This document shows, piece after piece, positions 46,846-57,161 of a DNA stretch of 64,000 bases. A program made the translations under genes and the position numbers. Source of the DNA: Methylobacterium durans. Lineage in GTDB: Bacteria > Pseudomonadota > Alphaproteobacteria > Rhizobiales > Beijerinckiaceae. The stretch is from positions 3,953,501 to 4,017,500 of the forward strand of contig NZ_CP029550.1 of assembly GCF_003173715.1 (NCBI RefSeq). The letters are read 5' to 3'. The notes below the pieces were generated by a model that was not told the DNA's origin, did no database searches, and saw only the letters and a list, made by a program, of their open reading frames with translations. The first letter of the stretch is position 1. Each line of letters opens with the position of its first letter.

Positions 46846-47472
46846 ATGTTCCCCGATCTCACCCGCGACGACGTCTTCCGCCTGGAGACCCGGCGGCTCT
46901 GGCTGCGCTGGCCCTGCGCCGCCGATGCCGAGGCGATCGTGGATCTGGCCGGCGACCGGGCCGTGTCCGAGATGACGGCCCGGATCCCGCATCCGCTCGA
47001 CCGAACGACGGTGGATGGGTTCGTCGTGAAGTCGCGCTGGGGCAATACGGAGGGCCGCTCGCTCGTCATGGCGATCGCGCCGCGCGGCCGTCCACAGAGC
47101 CTGATCGGAATCGTCGCGATCGAGCCCGATCCCGGGGCGGCCGGTCCCCATCTCGGCTACTGGCTCGGCGCCGCGCACTGGAACAACGGCCTCGTCACGG
47201 AGGCCGTGGGCGCGATGGTGGAGGCGTTCTTCGCCTACACGCCCGGGCAGGTGCTGACCTCCGCGGTCCGCGTCGAGAACGTGGCCTCCCGGCGCGTCCT
47301 GCAGAAATGCGGGTTCGCGCACGAGGGCTCCGCGCTCGCGCCCTTCCCGGCGCGGGGCGGCGACCTCCCCGTCGACAGGTTCCGCCTCGACCGGCGGACT
47401 TGGCAACGCCGGAACGTCGGCGTCGGCGCAGCATTCACGCAGAGATCGGTGCTCCTCGCGGTGCACGCCTGA
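46846..47472 (+). CDS. GNAT family N-acetyltransferase
   Basis: A 208-residue acetyl-CoA-dependent acetyltransferase of the RimJ/RimL-like type. It starts with the LETRRLWLRWPCAADAEAIV strand, has LIGIVAIEPDPGAAGPHLGY, and the acetyl-CoA region YWLGAAHWNNGLVTEAVGAM followed by NVASRRVLQKCGFAHEG. The substrate is unknown. Such a gene between rpmA and obgE is common in alphaproteobacteria. ATG 46846 was chosen at the start of homology with GGAG 11 bases upstream. A short Arg/Gly tail follows the core. Confidence 0.88.
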   Translation: MFPDLTRDDVFRLETRRLWLRWPCAADAEAIVDLAGDRAVSEMTARIPHPLDRTTVDGFVVKSRWGNTEGRSLVMAIAPRGRPQSLIGIVAIEPDPGAAGPHLGYWLGAAHWNNGLVTEAVGAMVEAFFAYTPGQVLTSAVRVENVASRRVLQKCGFAHEGSALAPFPARGGDLPVDRFRLDRRTWQRRNVGVGAAFTQRSVLLAVHA

Positions 47473-48615
<1,143 letters not shown>

Positions 48616-48744
48616 TGTGGTAGGCCACGCCACCGACGTCCATCACACCTCGCGGAGAGGCGAATCCTGTCGGTGCCACTGCTGTTCAAGGGCGACGACT
48701 TCGTGCACACGGACTTAGAGCCCGAACACGAAACCCGCGCATGA
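48616..48744 (+). pseudogene. remnant of a VapC-type PIN toxin C-terminus
   Basis: Between obgE and proB one frame reads [20 protein letters not shown] then [12 protein letters not shown] and a stop at 48742-48744. The string [13 protein letters not shown] is the characteristic end of VapC ribonuclease toxins, carrying the late PIN-domain acidic residues. Nothing upstream encodes the rest of the domain, and no VapB antitoxin is seen, so it is a decayed fragment. Its stop overlaps the proB start as ATGA. Confidence 0.65.
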
Positions 48745-49861
48745 TTCCGAGTCTCGAAGATTTCCGCCGTGTCGTGATCAAGGTCGGGTCGGCCCTCCTC
48801 GTGGACCGCGCCCGCGGTCGCCTGCGCCATGCCTGGCTCGCGGCGCTCGCCGAGGACATCGCCGATCTTCACGCCCGCGGCGTCGACGTGCTCGTGGTCT
48901 CCTCCGGTAGCATTGCGCTCGGGCGCACGGTGCTGGGCTTCCCGCCGGGGCCCTGCGTCTGGAGGAGAGTCAGGCCGCGGCCTCGGTCGGCCAGATTGCG
49001 CTCGCCCGTCACTGGGCCGAGGCGCTCGGCCATCACGGCATCGTGGCGGGCCAGATCTTGGTCACCCCTCGCGACACTGAGGAGCGGCGCCGCTATCTCA
49101 ACGCCCGCGCCACCACGATGAAGCTCCTCGAAGTCCGCGCCGTGCCGGTCGTGAACGAGAACGACACGGTGGCCACGAGCGAGATCCGCTACGGCGACAA
49201 TGATCGCCTCGCCGCCCGCGTCGCCACGATGATCGGTGCCGACGTGCTGGTGCTGTTCTCCGACATCGACGGGCTCTACACCGGTCCGCCGACGTTCGAT
49301 CCCGATGCGCGGCACCTGCCCGTCGTCGAGCGCATCACGCCTGAAATCGAGGCGATGGCGGGGGGGCCTGCCTCCGACCTGTCCCGCGGCGGCATGCGCA
49401 CCAAGGTCGAGGCCGCCAAGATCGCGGTCGGCGGCGGCACCCACATGATCATCGCCGATGGGCGTGAGAAGAACCCTCTGCGCTCGATCGTCGGGGGCGG
49501 TCGCTGCACGTGGTTCCTGTCGGGCTCGACGCCGACCGCGGCCCGGAAGACGTGGATCGCGGGTTCGCTGGAGCCCCGTGGCAGCCTCGTCATCGACGAC
49601 GGTGCCGCCCGCGCTCTGCAGGGCGGCGCCAGCCTTCTGCCGGTCGGCGTGCGCGCCATCGAGGGCACCTTCGGCCGCGGCGACGCGGTGCTGATCCGCG
49701 ATCTCAAGGGGCGCGCCCTCGGCCGCGGCCTCGTCGCCTACGACAGCTCGGAGGCGGCCCTCATCATCGGCCGCCCGAGCAGCCACATCGCGGAGCTTCT
49801 GACCCATCCCGGCCGCGCCGAGATGGTGCATCGCGACGATATGGCGATGTTCTCCGAGTAG
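48741..49861 (+). pseudogene. proB: glutamate 5-kinase, frame-shifted
   Basis: ProB makes gamma-glutamyl phosphate, the first step of proline synthesis. From ATG 48741 the N-terminal kinase part reads [20 protein letters not shown] and [20 protein letters not shown], then the frame breaks at GGGGCCC (48947-48953). One base restored gives [20 protein letters not shown] and joins the downstream frame ([11 protein letters not shown]..., [33 protein letters not shown]) and the PUA domain to 49861. The repaired protein has the normal 373 residues. proA follows after 116 bases containing a CCCGCG/CGCGGG hairpin (49877-49896). Sequence error is more likely than loss of proline synthesis. Confidence 0.92.
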
Positions 49862-49977
49862 GGCAGGGGCGCCGACCCCGCGGGTTGTTTCGCGGGCTCC
49901 CCCCGTGCATAGACGAACCGTTGTTTAGGTGGCCACAGACCTGCTGGGCCGCGAGACTTGTGCAAGGATCGGCGACC

Positions 49978-51276
49978 GTGCCCGCTCTGAACCTGAAATC
50001 TGAATTCGCGGACGCCGACGATCTCGAGACCCAGATGGCCGCGATCGGCCGTCGCGCGCGCGCTGCCGCCCGCCAGATGGCGCTCGCCACCGCGCAGACG
50101 AAGGATGTCGCCCTGCGCACCATCGCGGAACGCATCCGCCAGACCAGCCGCGAGATCCTGCGCGAGAATGCGCGCGACGTCGCCGCGGCGAAGGCATCGG
50201 GGCAGTCGGCGGCGCTGATCGATCGGCTCACGCTCGATGAGGCGCGCCTTGCCGGGATCGCCGACGCGGTCGAGAAGATCGGTGCTCTGCCCGATCCGGT
50301 CGGTCGCCAGCTCGCCGCCTTCGAGCGGCCGAACGGTCTCCTGATCGAGCGCATCGCGGTGCCGCTCGGCGTGATCGGCGTCATCTTCGAGAGCCGCCCG
50401 AACGTCACCGCCGATGCCGGCGCACTCTGTCTCAAGGCCGGCAATGCCGCGATCCTGCGGGCGGGCTCGGACAGCCACCGCAGCGCGATGGCGATTGCCC
50501 GGGCGATGAGCGAAGGACTCACTGCGGCCGGCCTTCCGGCGGACGCCATCCAGATCGTGCCGACGCGCGACCGGGCAGCGGTGGGGGCGATGCTGACCGG
50601 CCTCGCCGGCTGCATCGACGTGATCGTGCCCCGCGGCGGGCGCAGCCTTGTCGAGCGCGTGCAAGCGGAGGCGCGGGTCCCGGTCTTCGCCCATCTCGAC
50701 GGAATCTGCCACGTCTACGTCGCCGCCGGCGCCGATCTCGGAATGGCCCGCACGATTCTCCTCAACAGCAAGATGCGCCGCACCGGCATCTGTGGGGCCG
50801 CCGAGACGCTCCTCGTCGACCGCGCCTGTGCTGGCACCCATCTCACGCCGCTCGTGACGGCGCTGCTCGACGCCGGCTGTGGCGTACGGGGCGACGAGGC
50901 GGTGCGAGCGGTCGATCCGCGCGTGAGCCCGGCGAGCGACGAGGATTGGCGGACCGAGTACCTCGACGCGATCATCTCCGCTCGTGTCGTGGACGGGCTC
51001 GACGCCGCGATCGAGCACATCGAGGCGAACGGATCGCACCACACCGATGCGATCATCACAGAGGATCAGGTGGAGGCCATGCGCTTCCTCGCGGAGGTCG
51101 ATTCGGCGATCGTCACGCACAACGCCTCGACGCAATTCGCCGATGGCGGCGAGTTCGGCTTCGGCGCCGAGATCGGCATCGCAACGGGTCGCATGCACGC
51201 TCGTGGACCGGTCGGCATCGAGCAGCTGACGACCTTCAAATACCGGGTGCACGGCAACGGTCAGACGCGTCCGTGA
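49978..51276 (+). CDS. proA: glutamate-5-semialdehyde dehydrogenase (gamma-glutamyl phosphate reductase)
   Basis: A 432-residue NADPH enzyme, second step of proline synthesis. It has the substrate region [20 protein letters not shown], a nucleotide-binding segment [14 protein letters not shown], the catalytic cysteine in [14 protein letters not shown], and [20 protein letters not shown] near the end. GTG 49978 was chosen because AAGGA precedes it and gives the normal length. It is downstream of proB, as usual. Confidence 0.97.
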   Translation: MPALNLKSEFADADDLETQMAAIGRRARAAARQMALATAQTKDVALRTIAERIRQTSREILRENARDVAAAKASGQSAALIDRLTLDEARLAGIADAVEKIGALPDPVGRQLAAFERPNGLLIERIAVPLGVIGVIFESRPNVTADAGALCLKAGNAAILRAGSDSHRSAMAIARAMSEGLTAAGLPADAIQIVPTRDRAAVGAMLTGLAGCIDVIVPRGGRSLVERVQAEARVPVFAHLDGICHVYVAAGADLGMARTILLNSKMRRTGICGAAETLLVDRACAGTHLTPLVTALLDAGCGVRGDEAVRAVDPRVSPASDEDWRTEYLDAIISARVVDGLDAAIEHIEANGSHHTDAIITEDQVEAMRFLAEVDSAIVTHNASTQFADGGEFGFGAEIGIATGRMHARGPVGIEQLTTFKYRVHGNGQTRP

Positions 51277-51303
51277 GCGGGGCGAGAACGGCCTGACGCG
51301 GCG

Positions 51304-51912
51304 GTGCTGCCGCGAGTGCCGCCGACCGCGCCGGGCCTGCGGATCGGGCTCTACGGCGGTTCCTTCAACCCGGCGCACGAGGGTCACCGCCACGTCTGTC
51401 TCACAGCTCTACGACGGCTCCGGCTCGACCGGATCTGGTGGCTGGTCACCCCGGGAAACCCATTGAAGGATCGGGGCGACCTCGCGCCGCTCGATGAGAG
51501 GGCTGCGCGGGCGCGGGCTGTGGCGCGCGATCCGCGGATCACCGTGACCACGGTCGAGGCAGAGATCGGATCCCGCTTCACGCGCGACACGCTGCGGTTC
51601 CTCGTCGGACGCCGCCCCGGAATCCGCTTCGTCTGGATCATGGGCGCCGACAGCCTCGCGACATTTCATCGCTGGAAGGGTTTCGGCGACATCGCGGCAC
51701 TGGTTCCGATCGCCGTCATCGATCGGCCGGGCTTCACCCTCGCCGCTCCGTGCGCCAGAGCCGCGTCGGTCCTCGGGCGATACCGGGTGCCCGAGAGGGA
51801 CGCACCGAGACTCGCGAGCATGATCCCCCCAGCCTGGATCTACCTGCACGGGCCGCGTTCCGACCTGTCCTCGACCGCGATCCGGCGGACTGCGGGCGTG
51901 AACGCCCCGTGA
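51304..51912 (+). CDS. nadD: nicotinate-nucleotide adenylyltransferase
   Basis: A 202-residue enzyme joining nicotinate mononucleotide to AMP in NAD synthesis. The nucleotidyltransferase motif GLYGGSFNPAHEGHRHV is complete, IMGADSLATFHRWKGF forms the substrate loop, and the C-terminal SSTAIR motif is present. The GTG start at 51304 has no strong ribosome-binding site and lies 27 bases after proA. It continues the proA-nadD-rsfS-rlmH series. Confidence 0.96.
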   Translation: MLPRVPPTAPGLRIGLYGGSFNPAHEGHRHVCLTALRRLRLDRIWWLVTPGNPLKDRGDLAPLDERAARARAVARDPRITVTTVEAEIGSRFTRDTLRFLVGRRPGIRFVWIMGADSLATFHRWKGFGDIAALVPIAVIDRPGFTLAAPCARAASVLGRYRVPERDAPRLASMIPPAWIYLHGPRSDLSSTAIRRTAGVNAP

Positions 51913-52063
51913 GCGCAGTGCAACACCGCCCTGAATCGCCGGGACGGGCGGGCGACGCGTATTGAAAACCGGCCGCGAACCCTCCAATCTCCTGATGGCG
52001 CGCGACATCTGTCGCGTCTCCGTATTCACCTGAGGAACCAGGACGCTGTCCGAGACGACCGAC

Positions 52064-52444
52064 ATGGGAACCAACGGTTCCGAGACCACCGCCCTCGCCA
52101 GGGCAGAGAATCTGAGAGCGCTCGCCCTCGGTTGCCTCGACGAGATGAAGGCCGAAGAGACCATCGAGATCGATCTCGTCGGCAAGACCTCGCTGGCCGA
52201 CACGATGATCATCACCTCGGGCCGCTCCCAGCGCCACGTCGGTGCCATCGCTGACAAGATCATCCAGGATATGAAGGATCAGGGCTTCGGCACGGCCCGT
52301 GTCGAGGGTATGCCGGCCTGCGACTGGGTGCTGATCGATGCGGGCGACGTGCTCGTGCACATCTTCCGGCCCGAGGTCCGCGGCTTCTACAACCTTGAGA
52401 AGATGTGGGGCGCCGACCGTCCGGTCGGCCGCATGGCCGGCTGA
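52064..52444 (+). CDS. rsfS: ribosomal silencing factor RsfS
   Basis: A 126-residue protein that binds L14 on the 50S subunit and blocks subunit joining in starvation. It contains the family core LDEMKAEETIEIDLVGKTSL, ADTMIITSGRSQRHVGAIAD and the C-terminal GDVLVHIFRPEVRGFYNLEK. ATG 52064 is taken as the start; no better one is in frame downstream. rlmH begins 10 bases after its stop. Confidence 0.96.
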   Translation: MGTNGSETTALARAENLRALALGCLDEMKAEETIEIDLVGKTSLADTMIITSGRSQRHVGAIADKIIQDMKDQGFGTARVEGMPACDWVLIDAGDVLVHIFRPEVRGFYNLEKMWGADRPVGRMAG

Positions 52445-52454
52445 CGATGCCGTC

Positions 52455-52964
52455 TTGAGGCTCCTCGTCGCCGCCGTCGGGCGGCTGAAGGCCGGCCCCG
52501 AGCGCGAGCTTGCCGCGCGCTACCGGGAGCGCGGCGGCCAGATTGGCCGAGCACTCGGCTTCTCCGCCTGCGACATCGTCGAAATCCCCGAGAGCCGGGC
52601 GCGTCGCGCACCTGACCGTTGCGCGGAGGAGGGCGCCCAGATCCTCGCCCAATGCCAGGCCGGGGGCATCGTGCTCGCGTACGACGAGCGCGGGCGCTCG
52701 GATCTCGCGAGCGAGGCTCTCGCGTCGCGCATCGGTGGTTGGCGCGATTCGGGCAAGCCGACATTCACCGTCGTGATCGGCGGTGCCGACGGACTCGACG
52801 GGAGCGTACGCAACCGCGCCGACCTCATACTCTCTTTCGGCGCGGCGACGCTGCCGCACGGTCTCGTGCGCGTTCTTGCCTTAGAACAGCTTTATCGCTC
52901 GCTCACGATCCTAGCCGGACATCCCTATCATCGCGGTGGTCCGGACGGGCATGAGGCGGCATAG
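52455..52964 (+). CDS. rlmH: 23S rRNA (pseudouridine1915-N3)-methyltransferase
   Basis: A 169-residue SPOUT methyltransferase acting on helix 69 of 23S rRNA. It starts LRLLVAAVGRLKAGPERELA and has the SAM knot VVIGGADGLDGSVRNRADLI and SFGAATLPHGLVRVLALEQL, then AGHPYHRGG. Only TTG 52455 fits the family N-terminus. It is preceded by a mini-ORF ATG-CCG-TCT-TGA (52447-52458) whose stop overlaps the TTG, which may couple its translation to rsfS. envC begins 7 bases downstream. Confidence 0.94.
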   Translation: MRLLVAAVGRLKAGPERELAARYRERGGQIGRALGFSACDIVEIPESRARRAPDRCAEEGAQILAQCQAGGIVLAYDERGRSDLASEALASRIGGWRDSGKPTFTVVIGGADGLDGSVRNRADLILSFGAATLPHGLVRVLALEQLYRSLTILAGHPYHRGGPDGHEAA

Positions 52965-52971
52965 AGACGTC

Positions 52972-54306
52972 ATGGCGCGCGAGAGGCGGCTCAGGCTTTC
53001 AGGATGCATCGGGCTCGCGCTCCTCGCGGCTCCGCTCCACGCGCGCTCGCAACAGCCCGAGGCGCCCGACCAGGACAAGATCCGACAGGCCACGGAGGAA
53101 CGGGACCGGCGCGCCGAGAACCTCAAGCGCATCGAGGCGGCGTTGGCGGCCTCTGGCAACGCGCGCGCGCAATTCGAGTCCGAGATCGCGGCGATCGGCG
53201 GGGACCGGGCGAAGCTGAACGCCGCGCTTCTCGACGCCACGCGCCAAGCCCAGGCCACCGAGGATCGGATGAGCCGGCTGGAGGAGCGCTTGCGTACCCT
53301 CGGCGCCAGCGAGTCGGCGATCCGCCGGTCGCTCGACGCGCGACGCGGTGTCATCGCCGAGATCCTCGCGGCCCTGCAGCGCATGGGACGGCGTCCGCCG
53401 CCGGCCGTGCTCGTTCAGCCCGAGGACGTGCTCGCGGTCATCCGCACCTCGATGCTTCTGGGGGCTGTCGTGCCGGAGCTCCGCGGCGAGGCCGAGACGC
53501 TCGCAAGCGACCTCGCCGAACTCGTGCGCCTGCGCGGGCTCATCGCTGCCGACAAGGAAGGGCTGAGGACCGACCTCGCCGGATGGGCGAAGGAACAGCA
53601 GCGCCTCAACGCACTGATCACGACGCGCCGGGCTCGCCTCGCCGAAGTCGAGAGCGGGCTCGCCGCCGAGCGCCTGCGCGCGGCCGAGCTCGGCGTGCAG
53701 GCAAGGTCTCTGAAGGATCTCGTTGACCGGATGCAGGGCGAGGTCACGGCCGCCCGCCGGGCGGCGGAGGAGGCGCGGAACGCTGAATTGCGCGAGGTGC
53801 GCCAGACTCAGGAGCGTTTCGCAGCGGCGGGCTTCAAGGATCCGGCCCGCCTGGCACCGAAGGTGCGTTTCGTGGAGGCCCGCGGCGATCTGCCTAAGCC
53901 CGTCAGCGGGCGCCTCTCGCGCGGCTTCAACCAGCCGGACGGCAACGGCGGGATGACGCGCGGCATTTCGCTCTCGACCCGTCCGAAGGCCGTCGTGTCA
54001 TCACCGGCGGACGGGTGGGTGTCCTTCGCCGGACCGTTCCGTTCGTACGGCCGTCTCTTGATCATCAATGCGGGCGATGGCTACTATCTGTTGTTGGCAG
54101 GAATGGATCAGATCAACGTCGAGGTCGGCCAGTTCGTGCTCGCCGGGGAGCCGGTGGCGAGCATGGGCGAGGGGGCATCAGGCCCGGCGGCCGGTGATGG
54201 TGACCGCGGCGATCCCGTCCTGTACGTCGAGTTCAAGAAAGACGGCGGCTCCATTGACCCGGAGCCTTGGTGGGCGAGAGGCCCCAGCGAGAAGGTTCGC
54301 GGATAA
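52972..54306 (+). CDS. envC: EnvC-like murein hydrolase activator
   Basis: A 444-residue periplasmic protein with a signal peptide (core LSGCIGLALLAAPLHA), a long coiled coil (about 30-280, regular Glu/Arg/Ala/Leu heptads), and a C-terminal LytM/M23-fold domain (about 320-430). The LytM zinc site is degenerate: GGMTRGISLST stands where active enzymes have H-x-GID, and YLLLAGMDQ replaces the H-x-H motif. This matches EnvC, an activator of amidases rather than an enzyme. It lies between rlmH and ctpA and its stop overlaps the ctpA start. Confidence 0.9.
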   Translation: MARERRLRLSGCIGLALLAAPLHARSQQPEAPDQDKIRQATEERDRRAENLKRIEAALAASGNARAQFESEIAAIGGDRAKLNAALLDATRQAQATEDRMSRLEERLRTLGASESAIRRSLDARRGVIAEILAALQRMGRRPPPAVLVQPEDVLAVIRTSMLLGAVVPELRGEAETLASDLAELVRLRGLIAADKEGLRTDLAGWAKEQQRLNALITTRRARLAEVESGLAAERLRAAELGVQARSLKDLVDRMQGEVTAARRAAEEARNAELREVRQTQERFAAAGFKDPARLAPKVRFVEARGDLPKPVSGRLSRGFNQPDGNGGMTRGISLSTRPKAVVSSPADGWVSFAGPFRSYGRLLIINAGDGYYLLLAGMDQINVEVGQFVLAGEPVASMGEGASGPAAGDGDRGDPVLYVEFKKDGGSIDPEPWWARGPSEKVRG

Positions 54307-55628
54307 TGCGCAAGATGTCCCTGGTCATGCTCGGCGCGCTCCTCGGCGCCGGCACGTCGATGCTGGCGACGCAGACCCAGTTCCTCTCGGGTCCGAGCGC
54401 GGTCGCGGCCTCCGCGGAGACCTATCGCCAACTCAGCCTGTTCGGTGACGTCTTCGAGAAGGTGCGGACCGACTACGTCGAGAAGCCCGAGGAGTCGAAG
54501 CTGATCGAGGCGGCCGTCAACGGCATGCTCACCTCCCTCGACCCGCATTCGAGCTACATGGACGCGAAGGCCTTCCGCGACATGCAGACCACGACCCGCG
54601 GCGAGTTCGGCGGTCTCGGCATTGAGGTCACCATGGAGGACGGCCTGATCAAGGTCGTCACGCCGATCGACGACACGCCGGCCTCCAAGGCGGGGCTCCT
54701 GGCCAACGACATCATCACGCAGATCGACGAGGAGCAGGTTCAGGGCCTCACCCTGAACCAGGCGGTCGACAAGATGCGCGGGCCGGTGAATTCCTCGGTG
54801 AAGCTGAAGATCAGCCGCAAGGAGGCGAAGGACCCGATCGAGGTCTCGCTGACCCGCGACGTCATCAAGATCAAGCCGGTGCGCTCGCGTACCGAGGGTG
54901 GCGATATCGGCTACGTCCGGCTCACCCAGTTCAACGAGCAGACCTTCGACGGCCTGCGCAACGCGGTCGACAAGCTCACGACCGAGATCGGCCAGGACAA
55001 GATCAAGGGCTACGTCCTCGACCTGCGCAACAATCCCGGCGGCCTGCTCGACCAGGCTGTGATGGTCTCCGACGCCTTCCTCGATCGCGGCGAGATCGTC
55101 TCGACCCGCGGCCGCAATCCGGACGAGACGCAGCGCTTCTCGGCGAAGTCCGGCGACATCACCAAGGGCAAGCCGGTCGTGGTGCTCGTCAACGGCGGCT
55201 CCGCCTCGGCCTCTGAGATCGTGGCCGGCGCCCTGCAGGATCACAAGCGCGCGACGATCCTCGGGACACGCTCGTTCGGCAAGGGCTCGGTGCAGTCGAT
55301 CATCCCGCTCGGCGGCAGCGGGGCGCTCCGGCTCACCACCGCCCGCTACTACACGCCGTCCGGCCGCTCGATCCAGGCGAAGGGCATCGAGCCCGACGTC
55401 GAGGTCCTGCAGGAGGTGCCCGACGAGCTGAAGGGCAAGGACGAGACGAAGGGTGAGGCCGGCCTGAAGGGCCACCTCAAGCAGAAGGACACGGAAGAGC
55501 GTGGCGGCTCTTCGGCCTACGTCCCGCCGGATCCGGCCAAGGACAAGCAGCTGACCGCGGCCTTCGACTTCCTCCGCGGCATCCAGAAGGGCGCGGCGAA
55601 CACCCAGAAGCCGAGCCTGCCGAACTGA
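54306..55628 (+). CDS. ctpA: C-terminal processing serine protease
   Basis: A 440-residue S41 protease exported to the periplasm by an N-terminal signal (MRKMSLVMLGALLGAGTSML). Domains in order are the N-terminal helical part, PDZ (about 85-165, GGLGIEVTMEDGLIKVVTPI), and the protease fold with catalytic Ser in NGGSASASEIVAGAL and Lys in GTRSFGKGSVQS. The C-terminal tail is Lys/Pro-rich. The ATG at 54306 overlaps the envC stop (TAATG), so the two are translationally coupled. A terminator follows. Confidence 0.96.
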   Translation: MRKMSLVMLGALLGAGTSMLATQTQFLSGPSAVAASAETYRQLSLFGDVFEKVRTDYVEKPEESKLIEAAVNGMLTSLDPHSSYMDAKAFRDMQTTTRGEFGGLGIEVTMEDGLIKVVTPIDDTPASKAGLLANDIITQIDEEQVQGLTLNQAVDKMRGPVNSSVKLKISRKEAKDPIEVSLTRDVIKIKPVRSRTEGGDIGYVRLTQFNEQTFDGLRNAVDKLTTEIGQDKIKGYVLDLRNNPGGLLDQAVMVSDAFLDRGEIVSTRGRNPDETQRFSAKSGDITKGKPVVVLVNGGSASASEIVAGALQDHKRATILGTRSFGKGSVQSIIPLGGSGALRLTTARYYTPSGRSIQAKGIEPDVEVLQEVPDELKGKDETKGEAGLKGHLKQKDTEERGGSSAYVPPDPAKDKQLTAAFDFLRGIQKGAANTQKPSLPN

Positions 55629-55658
55629 TCGGCCTCGCGCAGTACCAATCGCATCGAG

Positions 55659-55691
55659 ACTCCCGCCCGCGCACCGGGCGGGAGTTTTCGT
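55659..55691 (+). terminator. rho-independent terminator after ctpA
   Basis: ACTCCCGCCCG (55659-55669) pairs with CGGGCGGGAGT (55675-55685) around a 5-base loop, followed by TTTTCGTTTC. It ends the envC-ctpA transcript. Confidence 0.9.
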
Positions 55692-55770
55692 TTCACGAGC
55701 CCGATCAACGTCGGCGCCGCGCGTCGTGCAGCGATCTCGGCCGGCCCGGTTGCGATCCCTGCACCCGCCG

Positions 55771-55787
55771 TTAGGCGAACATTAACC
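55771..55787 (+). promoter_or_regulatory. CtrA-like box upstream of yibQ-type gene
   Basis: TTAG (55771-55774), 7 bases, then TTAACC (55782-55787). The CtrA consensus is TTAA-N7-TTAAC; one base of the first half deviates. It lies about 80 bases before the deacetylase-fold gene. Confidence 0.45.
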
Positions 55788-55865
55788 ATAGCGCGCCGCA
55801 ATGGCGGCGGGGGACCGCCGCGCGCTCGTCGGCGCCATCGCGGCCGCCCGCCAGCCGAGGAAGCG

Positions 55866-57101
55866 GTGAGCCTGCCCTCCGACGATATCCTGACCCGGCC
55901 CCTCGGCGTGCCCGAGCCGGCCGACGATTGCCTGAAGGGGCGGCTCGCGCGGCTTCGCGCGCAGCTTCGCCCGCGGCATGTCCATGCCGGGCTCGGCGCC
56001 GCGCTCCTCGCATCGATCGCTCTCCTCTTCGTCGTCGGCGATCCGCGCGGCGGCGAACCCCGCGCCACGGCCGTGATCGCGCTGCGCAAGATGCCGTCCG
56101 AGCGGCCGCGCCCCGCACCTGAAGAGAGCGTGCGGACGGTCGAAGCCGAGTTGCCCCCCGCCCCAGCGCAGAGCAGCGCCGAGGAGGTGGAGACCGCCTC
56201 GGGCGTGACCGTGTTCCGCCCCTCCGGGACCGCCGCACCGAACGATGCCGTGGTGATCCGGGTGCCGACCGTCGCAGTCAAGCTTGCGGCCGCACCCGAT
56301 CCGCGCCTCGTCGAGCGCGGTCGCCACGGCGCCCTGCCTAAACTGGGAGACGGGCGCCTGCGCGCCCTCGACGTCTACGCCCGCCCCGAGGAGCCGGGCA
56401 CTGGCCCGCGCATTGCCATCTTGCTGACGGGGCTCGGCACAGGGCAGGCCGCGACGGCTGCCGCGATCGTCAAGCTGCCGCCGCAGGTAAGCCTCGCCTT
56501 CGCCCCCTATGGCGAGGTCGAGCGGAGCGCGGCCCGCGCCCGGGATTTCGGCCACGAAGTGCTGGTTCAGGTGCCGATGGAGCCGTTCGACTATCCCGAC
56601 AGCGATCCTGGCCCGCAGACCCTCTTGGTGGCCGCGCGGCCGGCCGAGAATGCCGACCGCCTCGCCTGGGTGATGAGCCGCGTCCCCGGTGCGGTCGGCC
56701 TGACGAATTTCATGGGCTCGAAGCTGATGGCCGACGGAGCCGGGCTGGAGCCGGTCCTGCGCGAGGTGGCCGCCCGCGGTCTCGGCTTCGTCGACGACGG
56801 CACCGCCCAGCGCTCGCTGGCCAATGGCCTCGCCGGAAAGGCGAAGGCACCCGTGGCACGGGCAGATATCGTCCTCGACGCCGTCCCGCGGGCGGATGCC
56901 ATCGATCGGGAACTTGCGCGTCTCGAAGCACAGGCCAGGACCAGAGGGTTCGTGCTGGCCTCGGCGACCGCAATGCCCCTCAGCATCGAGCGGATCGCCC
57001 GTTGGGCGAAGGATCTCGACGCTCGCGGCCTCCGACTGGTGCCGGTGAGCGCCGCTCTGCGCGGCCCTGGCGCCGGAACCCGTGTCTCGACGGCCGAATA
57101 G
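55866..57101 (+). CDS. divergent polysaccharide deacetylase (YibQ/DUF610) family protein
   Basis: A 411-residue protein with one N-terminal transmembrane anchor (about 40-59, GLGAALLASIALLFVVG), a Pro/Glu-rich linker, and a periplasmic domain (about 170-411) starting GPRIAILLTGLGTGQAATAA, with ARDFGHEVLVQVPMEP and VGLTNFMGSKLMADG. The family shares the polysaccharide-deacetylase fold but its enzyme activity is not established. GTG 55866 has GAGGAA upstream. It follows ctpA in the conserved alphaproteobacterial order envC-ctpA-yibQ-rppH, so a role in envelope maintenance is likely. Confidence 0.9.
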   Translation: MSLPSDDILTRPLGVPEPADDCLKGRLARLRAQLRPRHVHAGLGAALLASIALLFVVGDPRGGEPRATAVIALRKMPSERPRPAPEESVRTVEAELPPAPAQSSAEEVETASGVTVFRPSGTAAPNDAVVIRVPTVAVKLAAAPDPRLVERGRHGALPKLGDGRLRALDVYARPEEPGTGPRIAILLTGLGTGQAATAAAIVKLPPQVSLAFAPYGEVERSAARARDFGHEVLVQVPMEPFDYPDSDPGPQTLLVAARPAENADRLAWVMSRVPGAVGLTNFMGSKLMADGAGLEPVLREVAARGLGFVDDGTAQRSLANGLAGKAKAPVARADIVLDAVPRADAIDRELARLEAQARTRGFVLASATAMPLSIERIARWAKDLDARGLRLVPVSAALRGPGAGTRVSTAE

Positions 57102-57161
57102 ACGCGTTGCCTGCCGCCAGGGGCGTTGCCGGAGCGGGGACGGCTGCTATGGTCGCGACCG

